Shown here piece by piece: positions 1-7,154 of a DNA stretch of 53,093 nucleotides; positions within the stretch are counted from its first letter, which is position 1; every line of letters begins with the position of its first letter. The translations under genes were made by a program, and so were the position numbers. Under the pieces are notes generated by a model. The model did no database searches and was not told where the DNA came from. It was given only the letters and a program-made list of their open reading frames with translations. This DNA is from DATESG01 sp964480275 (GTDB taxonomy: Bacteria; Bacillota_I; Bacilli_A; RFN20; CAG-826), in the NCBI GenBank assembly GCA_964480275.1, contig CAYZOC010000002.1, forward strand, positions 1 to 53,093, in the 5' to 3' direction.

Positions 1-217
1 CTGACTTGTAGTTGAATTTCTTGACAAGTGCAGGCACGACTTCGTTTTTGTATTTTGTTTCTAAACGGTTAAGCGCTCTAGCGCTAACAACTTTTTCAGT
101 CTTTGGGGCTTTTTCGGCCTTTGGCGCTTTTTCTGTTTTTACTGCTTTAGTAGCTTTTTCCGTTTTTGGAGCAGCACTCTTCTTTGGCGCTGTTTTCTTT
201 ACTTTTTCTTCTGCCAT
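1..217 (-). CDS. rplE: 50S ribosomal protein L5 (N-terminal part, runs off the window)
   Basis: Only the first ~72 codons lie in the window. From about residue 45 the sequence (NRLETKYKNEVVPALVKKFNYKS region) matches the usual start of L5, the 5S rRNA-binding protein of the central protuberance. Before it is an unusual ~44-residue Lys/Ala/Pro/Glu-rich extension built from imperfect PKTEKA-like units; ordinary bacterial L5 starts almost directly at the MNRL-type motif. The ATG at 217 is preceded by an AGGAGG-type ribosome binding site about 10 nt upstream, so the extension appears to be genuinely translated. The gene sits 13 bp after rplX, as expected in the S10-spc order. The C-terminus is outside the window. 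Confidence 0.93.
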   Translation of the reverse strand, partial: MAEEKVKKTAPKKSAAPKTEKATKAVKTEKAPKAEKAPKTEKVVSARALNRLETKYKNEVVPALVKKFNYKS

Positions 218-230
218 AAATTGTGCCCTC

Positions 231-539
231 CTACTTGATTACTTCGCCACTTTTTTTAGCGACGCGTACTTTCTTTCCTTTGATAACTTGGAAGCCAACA
301 CGAGTTGGTTTCTTTGTTTTTGGATCAATTAATGCCACGTTAGAGACATCAATTGGTGCGTATATGTCAACAATACTTCCTTCAGGAACTTGTTGAGTTG
401 GCTTGCGGTGTTTTTTCTTGACGTTCACGCCTTCAACCACGACTTTATTAAGACTTGGGAATGCACGTTGAACGATACCTTCTTTGCCCTTATCATGACC
501 GCTGATGACAACGACTTTATCGCCTTTTTTAATATACAT
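231..539 (-). CDS. rplX: 50S ribosomal protein L24
   Basis: A 102-residue L24, an assembly-initiator protein that binds the 5' domain of 23S rRNA. The KOW motif is visible near the N-terminus (YIKKGDKVVVISGHDKGKEG region, residues 2-21). I chose the ATG at 539 because the longer open frame reaching 578 overlaps rplN with non-family sequence, and because GGAGGT lies at 545-550, 5-10 nt before this ATG. The gene lies between rplN and rplE in the canonical order. Nothing looks broken. Confidence 0.97.
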   Translation of the reverse strand: MYIKKGDKVVVISGHDKGKEGIVQRAFPSLNKVVVEGVNVKKKHRKPTQQVPEGSIVDIYAPIDVSNVALIDPKTKKPTRVGFQVIKGKKVRVAKKSGEVIK

Positions 540-549
540 AAGCGACCTC

Positions 550-924
550 CTATAATACTTCCGGAGCGAGTGAGACAATTTTCATTGCGCCTTCACCCTT
601 CTCACGGAGTTCACGGGCAACTGGGCCAAAGACCCGAGTGCCAATCATTGCGCCATCATTGTTGACAATGATAACAGCGTTATCATCAAAGGCAATTTTT
701 GAACCATCAGGGCGGAGTACGCCTTTTTTGGTCCGGACAATGATGCCTTTAACCATATCACCTTTTTTAACTTTGCCGTTTGGTGTTGCTTGCTTGACTG
801 CAAGTAAGACAATATCACCAATCGAACTAACTTTACGATGACTACCGCCATAAAGGCGAATGACTCTTGCTAATTTTGCGCCTGAATTATCAGCCACAAT
901 CATGTTTGTTTCAACTTGAATCAT
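550..924 (-). CDS. rplN: 50S ribosomal protein L14
   Basis: A 124-residue L14, a 23S rRNA-binding protein at the subunit interface. The N-terminus MIQVETNMIVADNSGAKLAR is the family signature (normally MIQxETxLxVADNSGA), and GDIVLLAVKQATPNGKVKKG follows as expected. The length is within two residues of the usual 122. It follows rpsQ by 3 bp and precedes rplX by 10 bp, so it is co-transcribed and probably translationally coupled. Confidence 0.98.
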   Translation of the reverse strand: MIQVETNMIVADNSGAKLARVIRLYGGSHRKVSSIGDIVLLAVKQATPNGKVKKGDMVKGIIVRTKKGVLRPDGSKIAFDDNAVIIVNNDGAMIGTRVFGPVARELREKGEGAMKIVSLAPEVL

Positions 925-927
925 ATC

Positions 928-1275
928 TTAGTCCTCCTTAACTACTTCAGGAGCTGCTTCAACTGCTTCGACTGTTTCAACTGCGTCAGCGTTTGCTTCT
1001 TGGTAGTCTTCAATACTTGTTTCCGCTAAGCTTAACACTTTGACCAAACGCCAACTTTTTTTGGCACTTAATTTACGGGTTGACATGATGCTAACTTTGT
1101 CACCAACTTTAGCTACATTTTCTTCGTCATGAGCGTAGTATTTCTTACGATACTTAACGCGTTTTAAGTACTTAGCGTGTCTTTTATAAGTTTCGACTAA
1201 GACGGTGATTGTTTTGTCCATCTTGTCAGAGACGACGACGCCTTCCAAGACGGCACGTAATTTTCTTTGTTCCAT
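928..1275 (-). CDS. rpsQ: 30S ribosomal protein S17 with acidic C-terminal tail
   Basis: Residues 1 to ~84 are a standard S17 OB-fold, a primary binder of the 5' domain of 16S rRNA: RKLRAVLEGVVVSDKMDKTI, then YKRHAKYLKRVKYRKKYYAHDE. The protein has 115 residues against a usual ~85. The extra ~30 C-terminal residues are acidic and Ala/Val/Glu-rich (ANADAVETVEAVEAAPEVV). There is no frameshift or junction and the start matches the family, so the tail is a real extension. The gene lies between rpmC and rplN. Confidence 0.97.
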   Translation of the reverse strand: MEQRKLRAVLEGVVVSDKMDKTITVLVETYKRHAKYLKRVKYRKKYYAHDEENVAKVGDKVSIMSTRKLSAKKSWRLVKVLSLAETSIEDYQEANADAVETVEAVEAAPEVVKED

Positions 1276-1289
1276 ATTCTTAGTCCTCC

Positions 1290-1487
1290 TTATTTAATAC
1301 CGAGTTCACGTTCGCGTAATATTGTGAATACGCGAGCGATGTCTTTACGAACACGGGTAATCTCTTTTCCATTTTGTAATTGTCCGGTTGCTTGTTTCGC
1401 CCGTAAATGGAAGAGTTGTTCTTTAAGCAAATAAACTTGTTCGTTTAATTCGCTAATTGACATTTCACGAATTTCTTTGATTTTCAT
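1290..1487 (-). CDS. rpmC: 50S ribosomal protein L29
   Basis: A 65-residue L29, a two-helix protein near the exit tunnel where it contacts L23 and signal recognition particle. The start MKIKEIREMSISELNEQVYL and the ATGQLQNGKEITRVRKDIAR segment are the conserved halves of the family. An AGGAGCGAC ribosome binding site lies directly upstream. It is 11 bp from rplP and 14 bp from rpsQ, within the operon. Confidence 0.97.
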   Translation of the reverse strand: MKIKEIREMSISELNEQVYLLKEQLFHLRAKQATGQLQNGKEITRVRKDIARVFTILRERELGIK

Positions 1488-1498
1488 AGTCGCTCCTC

Positions 1499-1918
1499 CT
1501 ATTCCTTATTTTCTTCGCGCGAAACGACGCGGCACTTGATTGGTAATTTGTAGGCCGCAAGTTGGAGAGCACGACGAGCGATTTCAGGGTTGACACCACC
1601 GATTTCAAACATCATTGTGTTTTTCTTAACAACTGCAACCCATTCTTCTGGGTTACCTTTACCACTACCCATCCGAACTTCGGCTGGTTTTTTGGTTTTG
1701 GCGAGGTGAGGGAATATTCTGATCCAAATTTTTCCCACCCGTTTGGTATGTCCAGCTAACACGATACGTGCGCTTTCGATTTGACGATTGGTGATATAGC
1801 TTCCTTCAAGAGCTTGAAGTCCGAATTCACCAAAGTCGACGTTGGTTCCGCCCTTAGCTAAGCCTTCATAGCTTAAACGTTGAGGACGACGGAATTTTGT
1901 TCTTTTTGGTTGTAACAT
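1499..1918 (-). CDS. rplP: 50S ribosomal protein L16
   Basis: A 139-residue L16, which lies near the A-site and peptidyl transferase centre. MLQPKRTKFRRPQRLSYEG is the family N-terminus, and the conserved RMGSGKGNPEEWVAVV and RRALQLAAYKLPIKCR segments follow. Length and start are normal (usual 137-144). It begins 2 bp after rpsC ends. Confidence 0.98.
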   Translation of the reverse strand: MLQPKRTKFRRPQRLSYEGLAKGGTNVDFGEFGLQALEGSYITNRQIESARIVLAGHTKRVGKIWIRIFPHLAKTKKPAEVRMGSGKGNPEEWVAVVKKNTMMFEIGGVNPEIARRALQLAAYKLPIKCRVVSREENKE

Positions 1919-1920
1919 CG

Positions 1921-2592
1921 TTATTCTCCTCTCGATTTTTTCTCAGCTAGTGGATATTCACCACGGCAGATCCATACTTTGACGCCTAAGCGACCATATG
2001 TTGTATGAGCTTCGACGTTTGCAAAGTCAATGTCGCTACGAAGTGTATGAAGAGGAATAATTCCTTCTTTATAACCTTCGCTACGAGCAATTTCAGCACC
2101 ATTGAGACGGCCACTGATTAGAGTTTTACAACCCTTAGCACCAGCACGACGAACTCTTTGAATTGTTTTCTTTTGAACGGCGCGGAAGCTTGCACGATTT
2201 TCTAATTGACGTGCGATATCTTGAGCAACAAGTGTTGCATCTAAATCTGGGTTTTTGATTTCAACAACGCTTAAGCGTAGTGAACCAGATTTAACTAGTT
2301 TTTCAATTTTAGTGGTTAAGGCTTTAATGTTTTCGCCGTTTTGACCAATGACGACACCTGGACGGGCGACAAAGATGCTGACGACAACGGTATAACCACT
2401 TTCAAATGTGTTAATTCTTTCAATTTCAATTCGCGATAGTAACGCTTCCTTTAAGAGGGGCTTAAGCGTTTCACGAATTAGTAAGTCTTCTTTAAGGAAA
2501 CTTGCATAGTTTTTTTCATTAGTAAACCAGCGGCTGTTCCAATTACGGTGAATACCGTATCGTAGTCCATTTGGATTAACTTTTTGTCCCAT
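1921..2592 (-). CDS. rpsC: 30S ribosomal protein S3
   Basis: A 223-residue S3, at the mRNA entry site of the 30S head. MGQKVNPNGLRYGIHRNWNS is the family start. A KH type-2 domain with the RNA-binding loop VVIGQNGENIKAL lies at about residues 77-90, followed by the C-terminal S3 domain (GAKGCKTLISGRLNGAEIAR). The length is normal. It follows rplV by 10 bp, with a weak ribosome binding site. Confidence 0.98.
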   Translation of the reverse strand: MGQKVNPNGLRYGIHRNWNSRWFTNEKNYASFLKEDLLIRETLKPLLKEALLSRIEIERINTFESGYTVVVSIFVARPGVVIGQNGENIKALTTKIEKLVKSGSLRLSVVEIKNPDLDATLVAQDIARQLENRASFRAVQKKTIQRVRRAGAKGCKTLISGRLNGAEIARSEGYKEGIIPLHTLRSDIDFANVEAHTTYGRLGVKVWICRGEYPLAEKKSRGE

Positions 2593-2602
2593 GTCTTGTC
2601 TC

Positions 2603-3016
2603 CTATTTTCTTTCCTTGACCTTCACGATGATCGTGGAAGTCCGTTTGATAATTCCTGCTGCGCTACCTTTAGCCCGTGGACGGTAACGTTTCATTTTGA
2701 TTGAATCATTAATTTGAATTTCGCTGATGAAGAGTGTTTCTTCATCGAAACCGAAGTTGTTAACAGCGTTGGCTGCGGCACTTTCGATTGTTTTGCGAAC
2801 TGGTAAGCTCGCTGCTTTATTAACGTTATAGAGAATACCAAGGGCATCTTTAACGTTTTTGCCTCTTACAAGATCCGCGACTAAGCGGGCCTTACGTGGG
2901 GTAACACCGACAGTGCGTGAGATTGCTCTAGCTTCGATTGGGGTTGGTTTTTCTGGTTTGACTTTTTCGACTTTTTCAACTTTTTTAGTTGCAGTCTTTT
3001 TTGTAACTCTTGCCAT
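2603..3016 (-). CDS. rplV: 50S ribosomal protein L22 with basic N-terminal extension
   Basis: From about residue 28 this is a normal L22, whose hairpin lines the exit tunnel: EARAISRTVGVTPRKARLVA, ANAVNNFGFD and KRYRPRAKGSAAGIIKRTST are all present. The first ~27 residues are a Lys/Val/Glu/Thr-rich extension (KKTATKKVEKVEKVKPEKP) not usual for bacterial L22. Total length is 137 residues against a usual ~110-115. The ATG at 3016 has a GGAGGTAGGTAA-type ribosome binding site, supporting translation of the extension. Confidence 0.97.
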   Translation of the reverse strand: MARVTKKTATKKVEKVEKVKPEKPTPIEARAISRTVGVTPRKARLVADLVRGKNVKDALGILYNVNKAASLPVRKTIESAAANAVNNFGFDEETLFISEIQINDSIKMKRYRPRAKGSAAGIIKRTSTIIVKVKERK

Positions 3017-3023
3017 TATTTAC

Positions 3024-3320
3024 CTACCTCCTTGAGGCTGACGCTGCTTTATCTTCAGCGGTATGCCCGGTGTGTCCTTTATAAGTTCTTGTAGGACTGA
3101 ATTCGCCTAATTTGTGGCCAACCATATCTTCAGTCACATAGACTGTGATGTGTTGCTTGCCGTTATAAACAGCGAAGGTGTGTCCAACAAATGATGGGAA
3201 GATGGTGGATCTTCTGGACCATGTTTTGATAATTTCTTTTTTGCCACTTTCGTTGAGTGCATCTACTTTTTTAACTAAGTAGTCATCAGCGAATGGGCCT
3301 TTTTTCAAACTTCTTGCCAT
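3024..3320 (-). CDS. rpsS: 30S ribosomal protein S19
   Basis: A 98-residue S19, a 30S head protein that bridges to the 50S subunit. MARSLKKGPFADDYLVKKVD, TWSRRSTIFPSFVGHTFAVY and KLGEFSPTRTYKGHTG are strongly conserved family blocks. Length and start are normal. It lies between rplB and rplV. Confidence 0.98.
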   Translation of the reverse strand: MARSLKKGPFADDYLVKKVDALNESGKKEIIKTWSRRSTIFPSFVGHTFAVYNGKQHITVYVTEDMVGHKLGEFSPTRTYKGHTGHTAEDKAASASRR

Positions 3321-3342
3321 AATTCTTTATTCCTTTCTTCCT

Positions 3343-4176
3343 CTATTTGCTGTTACGACGTCTGACGATTAGGTCGGTCGATTTTTTCTTTGATTTACGA
3401 GTCTTAACGCCAAGGGCTTTTTTACCCCAAGGAGTTCTTGGTGCGTCTTTACCGACTGGTGTCTTACCTTCACCACCACCATGAGGGTGATCGTTAGGGT
3501 TCATAACACTACCACGAACAGTTGGACGAGTGCCTAACCAGCGTGATTTACCAGCCTTACCTAGATTAATAAGGTTATAGTCTTCGTTACCAACTTCGCC
3601 AATTGTGGCGCGGCAAGCAAGAAGAATTTTTCTTACTTCACCACTTTGTAAACGAAGAATTGCATATTTTCCTTCTTTACCAAGAATTTGGACTCCGGTA
3701 CCAGCAGCACGAGCGATTTGACCACCCTTGCCTGGTTTCATTTCGACGTTATGAACAAATGTACCTTCAGGAATGACGGCAAGTGGCATTGCGTTACCAA
3801 CTTGAATGTCAACTTGTGCGCCTGAGATTACCTTTGCACCAACTCCTAGTTTTTGTGGCGCGAGGATATAACGTTTTTCACCATCAGCATAGGTGAGAAG
3901 CGCGATATTTGCGTTACGGTTTGGATCATATTCGATTGCGGTGACGGTCGCTGGAATATCATCTTTATTACGTTTGAAGTCAATAATACGGTAGCGGCGT
4001 TTGTGGCCTCCACCGATGTGACGGGTAGTAATTTTACCCATGTTGTTACGACCGCCGGTTCTTTTCAAACTTACTGTTAAACTTTTTTCAGGTTCTTTTT
4101 TTGTAATGTTTTCGAAGCTGAGCGTGGTCATTGCCCGCCGTGATGGGGTCGTTGGTCTATATGTTTTAATTGCCAT
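3343..4176 (-). CDS. rplB: 50S ribosomal protein L2
   Basis: A 277-residue L2, required for subunit association and peptidyl transferase function. MAIKTYRPTTPSRR is the normal start. The OB and SH3 domains and the C-terminal signature MNPNDHPHGGGEGK (around residues 225-238), carrying the essential His, are present. Full length. It follows rplW by 28 bp. Confidence 0.98.
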   Translation of the reverse strand: MAIKTYRPTTPSRRAMTTLSFENITKKEPEKSLTVSLKRTGGRNNMGKITTRHIGGGHKRRYRIIDFKRNKDDIPATVTAIEYDPNRNANIALLTYADGEKRYILAPQKLGVGAKVISGAQVDIQVGNAMPLAVIPEGTFVHNVEMKPGKGGQIARAAGTGVQILGKEGKYAILRLQSGEVRKILLACRATIGEVGNEDYNLINLGKAGKSRWLGTRPTVRGSVMNPNDHPHGGGEGKTPVGKDAPRTPWGKKALGVKTRKSKKKSTDLIVRRRNSK

Positions 4177-4204
4177 AATTTAGTTCTCCTTCCATCCGTG
4201 GGTC

Positions 4205-4540
4205 TTATTCTTTGAACAAGTCAATTGCTTGTCCTTCTTTAATCGTCACAATTGCTTTTTTGTAGCCTGGGACACTGCCGGTATATTTGGCACCGCGTCT
4301 TTTGGCCTTTGATAGTACATTAATTGTTTTAACAGCAGTAACTTCGACACCATAGATGGTTTCGATTGCATCTTTGATTGTTTCTTTACTAGCAGTTTTT
4401 TTAACTTTGAATGTAATTTTGTTTTCTTGTTGCATGAGTAGCATTGACTTTTCGGTAATAATTGGAGCAATTAATAAGTCTAATTGTTCAATTGTTGCCC
4501 GTTTTGCCGCTACTTCTTTTTTAGCTGCTTTACGCGCCAT
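4205..4540 (-). CDS. rplW: 50S ribosomal protein L23
   Basis: L23 lies at the tunnel exit and docks trigger factor and SRP. Residues from about 20 onward match the family (LIAPIITEKSMLLMQQENKI, KRRGAKYTGSVPGYKKAIV). It has 111 residues against a usual ~95, owing to a basic Ala/Lys-rich N-terminal stretch (MARKAAKKEVAAKR). Its ATG overlaps the rplD stop by one base (TAATG), which indicates translational coupling. Confidence 0.97.
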   Translation of the reverse strand: MARKAAKKEVAAKRATIEQLDLLIAPIITEKSMLLMQQENKITFKVKKTASKETIKDAIETIYGVEVTAVKTINVLSKAKRRGAKYTGSVPGYKKAIVTIKEGQAIDLFKE

Positions 4541-5181
4541 TATTCGAGTCCTCCTTCGAATAGCTTGAGCGTCGCCTTTTCAACAATGATGTGGTCAACA
4601 TGAAGTAAATCATAGACTGAGACATTGTTGTGGCGAACTGGAAGCACATTACCAAGATTTCTTACGGCGAGGAGGAGCTCGTCATTATCGTCGACGATTA
4701 ACATAACTTTTCCTTCTGCATTTAAATCTTTTAATAATTTGATTGCCGCTTTGGTTTTGGCTTCGATATTAATTTCTTCATCAATGACAATGAATGCTTT
4801 TTCAGCCACTTTGACCGAGAGTGCGCTTCTTAATGCTAAGGCGTGCTCTTTCTTATTCATTGAAATTGTATGGTTTTGTTTGCCGGTTGGTCCGAATGCG
4901 ACTCCACCGCCAACCCAAATTGGGGAACGGCTACTACCCGCGCGTGCGCGGCCAGTACCTTTTTGTCTCCATGGCTTCTTACCGCCACCACTAACTTCGC
5001 TGCGATCTTTTGTTTTCGCGGTGTCTTGTCTACGGTTTGCAAGGTAGATGTTGACTGCGTTAAACATCGCATCTTTGTGTGCTTCGATTCCGAAGATTTC
5101 ACCTGCTAATTTAACAGTGGAAACTTTTTCACCAGCTTGATTAACAACGGGGTAGCTGATTGCTTTTACTTTTTCTGCCAT
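4540..5181 (-). CDS. rplD: 50S ribosomal protein L4
   Basis: A 213-residue L4, whose loop reaches the exit tunnel; in several bacteria it represses its own operon by binding the S10 leader. The loop sequence KPWRQKGTGRARAGSSRSP (around residues 70-88) is diagnostic. I prefer the ATG at 5181 to the in-frame GTG at 5187: the AGGAGG box is only 2 nt from the GTG but 8 nt from the ATG. The long S10 leader hairpin upstream makes L4 feedback possible here, but that is inference. Confidence 0.97.
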   Translation of the reverse strand: MAEKVKAISYPVVNQAGEKVSTVKLAGEIFGIEAHKDAMFNAVNIYLANRRQDTAKTKDRSEVSGGGKKPWRQKGTGRARAGSSRSPIWVGGGVAFGPTGKQNHTISMNKKEHALALRSALSVKVAEKAFIVIDEEINIEAKTKAAIKLLKDLNAEGKVMLIVDDNDELLLAVRNLGNVLPVRHNNVSVYDLLHVDHIIVEKATLKLFEGGLE

Positions 5182-5201
5182 CTTCACTTCCTCCTTGTTA
5201 T

Positions 5202-5876
5202 TTATTCTCCAGCACGGACAAGTAATGGCTTGACTTCACGTTTTGTGAGTTGAGCTTTGACCGCACTGCGAATTTTTACGATTGATTTTGTTGGACCAGG
5301 GATTGCGCCTTTAATAAGGATTGCATTCTTTTCTGGTAACACTTTGACAACTTGTAAGTTAAGAACTGTTGTATTGGTGTTGCCATGATGTCCTGGCATT
5401 TTCTTACCTTTCGGTGTGGTTTGAATCCGGCCTGAGCCAGCCATTGAACCAACGCCACGGTGGTAACCGGAACCATGAGCTTTAGGACCGATTTTGTGGT
5501 GGTAACGTTTGATATTACCGCTGAATCCCTTACCTTTACTCACGCCGCTGACGTCAATAACGTCACCATCTTGGAATAAGTCAACCTTAAGTTCATCACC
5601 TAATTTGACTTCACCTAATTCATCAGCTTCTAATTCGAAGAGATGGTATTTAGGGGTTGTACCAGCTTTAGCAAAGATGCCTTTTTCTGGTTTGTTGGCG
5701 CGACTTTCTTTTTTGTCTTCATAGCCAACTTGAATTGCTTCATAACCATCGGTTTCGACGGTTTTAATTTGGGTCACTACATTAGGTAATACTTCGACGA
5801 CTGAAACAGCATACATTGTTCCGTCTTCAGCAAACACTTGAGTCATGCCCATTTTGCGTCCAATAATCGCTTTCAT
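5202..5876 (-). CDS. rplC: 50S ribosomal protein L3
   Basis: A 224-residue L3, an early-assembly protein reaching toward the peptidyl transferase centre. MKAIIGRKMGMTQVFAEDGT is the family start. FSGNIKRYHHKIGPKAHGSG and GSMAGSGRIQTTPKGKKMPG form the conserved central loop. It is slightly long (usual ~205-210). It follows rpsJ by 10 bp with a strong GGAGGTAAAAC-type site. Confidence 0.98.
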   Translation of the reverse strand: MKAIIGRKMGMTQVFAEDGTMYAVSVVEVLPNVVTQIKTVETDGYEAIQVGYEDKKESRANKPEKGIFAKAGTTPKYHLFELEADELGEVKLGDELKVDLFQDGDVIDVSGVSKGKGFSGNIKRYHHKIGPKAHGSGYHRGVGSMAGSGRIQTTPKGKKMPGHHGNTNTTVLNLQVVKVLPEKNAILIKGAIPGPTKSIVKIRSAVKAQLTKREVKPLLVRAGE

Positions 5877-5886
5877 GTTTTACCTC

Positions 5887-6198
5887 CTATAGTTTAATGT
5901 CGATATCAACACCACTTGGAAGCTCGAAGTTTCTTAAGAACTCGACGGTCTTCTTTGTTGGGTTAGCGATATCGATTAAGCGCTTGTGTGTTCTAATCTC
6001 GAATTGTTCGCGAGCGTCCTTGTACTTGTGGACAGCACGTAGAACAGTATAGACTTGTTTTTCCGATGGGAGCGGAATGGGGCCAATTACCTTAGCGCCA
6101 CTTTCGACTGCTTGAGCAACGATTTTCGCAACAGCTTCATCTAGAAGCGCGTGATCGTAACTTTGAAGCCGAACCCGGATTTTTTTCTTTCCTGCCAT
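5887..6198 (-). CDS. rpsJ: 30S ribosomal protein S10 (NusE)
   Basis: A 103-residue S10, a 30S head protein that also acts as NusE in antitermination complexes. IRVRLQSYDHALLDEAV and GPIPLPSEKQVYTVLRA are diagnostic. It is the first gene of the ribosomal operon. TAAGGAGGT lies 9-17 nt upstream of the ATG, directly after the 3' arm of a long leader hairpin (6215-6283), so access to this site could be controlled by the hairpin. Confidence 0.98.
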   Translation of the reverse strand: MAGKKKIRVRLQSYDHALLDEAVAKIVAQAVESGAKVIGPIPLPSEKQVYTVLRAVHKYKDAREQFEIRTHKRLIDIANPTKKTVEFLRNFELPSGVDIDIKL

Positions 6199-6214
6199 GA
6201 ATTAATACCTCCTT

Positions 6215-6283
6215 ACATCTACAGGCGTTATCTAGCTCAATACGAATTCCCTAATACACTTCATGACAACGCCTGTAGGTGTA
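6215..6283 (-). promoter_or_regulatory. S10 operon leader hairpin ending next to the rpsJ ribosome binding site
   Basis: On the minus strand the arms at 6269-6283 and 6215-6229 are complementary over about 15 bp (core CTACAGGCGTT against AACGCCTGTAG), with a 39-nt loop. There is no T-run after the 3' arm, so it is not an intrinsic terminator; the next bases are the rpsJ Shine-Dalgarno sequence. S10 operons of other bacteria have leaders bound by L4. Whether this one is an L4 target is inference. Confidence 0.6.
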
Positions 6284-6323
6284 TCAGCAACCTCGCATTT
6301 CAACGCGGACGATAACTTCTAAA

Positions 6324-6352
6324 AGGATACTAATCTAAGGGTTAAAAGTCAA
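6324..6352 (-). promoter_or_regulatory. Promoter of the S10 ribosomal operon
   Basis: On the minus strand a -35 box TTGACT (6347-6352) and a -10 box TATCCT (6324-6329) are separated by exactly 17 nt. The transcript would start near 6317 with a leader of about 115 nt before rpsJ. It lies downstream of the queH terminator, so the two operons are separately transcribed. Confidence 0.7.
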
Positions 6353-6415
6353 TAGTTTTTGCTCATAAAATTTGACTTTATTATATAAGCGACAGAATGT
6401 ATGCGATTTATGATA

Positions 6416-6444
6416 GAAAAAAACCGCAGTATTTCTAAGCGGTT
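6416..6444 (-). terminator. Intrinsic terminator of the que operon
   Basis: On the minus strand AACCGC (6439-6444) pairs with GCGGTT (6422-6427) across an 11-nt loop and is followed by a run of Ts. It lies about 55 nt after the queH stop. Confidence 0.8.
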
Positions 6445-6500
6445 ACATTGATAGCTTCTATGTTAGATAAATGAGAATTTTGTCAAAAAATCGTGCAAAA

Positions 6501-7154
6501 TCAATCAACTAGTTGTGGTTTGCCCTTAGCGATTTGATCTCTAAGAGAGTACTCACAACCACAGTAGGTTTGCTGATATAAGTTGTATTCTTGCTTCATT
6601 TGTTTGACTTCTAGTAGGCCATTATCCTTTTTGAAGTCACTATAAAAATACTTTATTTTAGGATATTTATCGGCAATTTTCTTTGCAATTTCATTAATGA
6701 CTTGCGAGTTTTTTTGCCGGGAAATTGTCAGTGTCGTTGTCGCATAATCAAAACCATTTTCTTGACCAAAACGTAACACTTCCTCGATCTTTTTTTGATA
6801 GCAAATACGACAGCGGTCACCGCCCTCTTTCGCCATTGCAAGTGGTCGTAGATCCTCCATGAATTCATCGTGATCATATTTAGCAAAAATTATCTTAACA
6901 TCTTGATTTTCTCTTTTGTTGAATTCACTAACAAACCACTCAATTTCATCGCGCCTAATCTTAAATTCTTTATAGGGATAGACATTAGAATTATCGTAAT
7001 AAATAGTCACATCAAAAAAGCGGCACAAAAACCGTAAAGTATGGCTTGAACAAGGAGCACAACAAGCATTTAAAATTAGCGTTGGCCGTTGGTCCAAACC
7101 TTCGAATTTTTCAACTTCTTTGAGTGATAATAGGTGGTAGTTAATTTTAGCCAT
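6501..7154 (-). CDS. queH: Epoxyqueuosine reductase QueH
   Basis: QueH catalyses the last step of queuosine synthesis, reducing epoxyqueuosine to queuosine in tRNA; it is the non-cobalamin replacement for QueG. The 217-residue protein has the family cysteines: CCAPCS (C31, C32, C35), CRICYQ in the middle, and YCGCEYSL near the C-terminus, which together bind an Fe-S cluster and a second metal. I chose the ATG at 7154 because the family sequence begins there; an in-frame ATG at 7169 is possible and neither has a strong ribosome binding site. The start overlaps the queA stop by 8 bp, so coupling is likely. Last gene of the que operon. Confidence 0.93.
   Translation of the reverse strand: MAKINYHLLSLKEVEKFEGLDQRPTLILNACCAPCSSHTLRFLCRFFDVTIYYDNSNVYPYKEFKIRRDEIEWFVSEFNKRENQDVKIIFAKYDHDEFMEDLRPLAMAKEGGDRCRICYQKKIEEVLRFGQENGFDYATTTLTISRQKNSQVINEIAKKIADKYPKIKYFYSDFKKDNGLLEVKQMKQEYNLYQQTYCGCEYSLRDQIAKGKPQLVD

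Noticed and set aside
12..332. A 106-codon plus-strand frame at the left edge, rich in Phe/Ala repeats.
   Set aside because: It is the reverse image of the Lys/Ala/Glu-rich N-terminus of L5 and the end of L24; the repeat comes from those codons.
4625..5047. A 140-codon open frame on the plus strand opposite rplD.
   Set aside because: It lies fully antisense to a strongly conserved ribosomal gene and encodes no recognisable family; long antisense frames are common opposite such genes.
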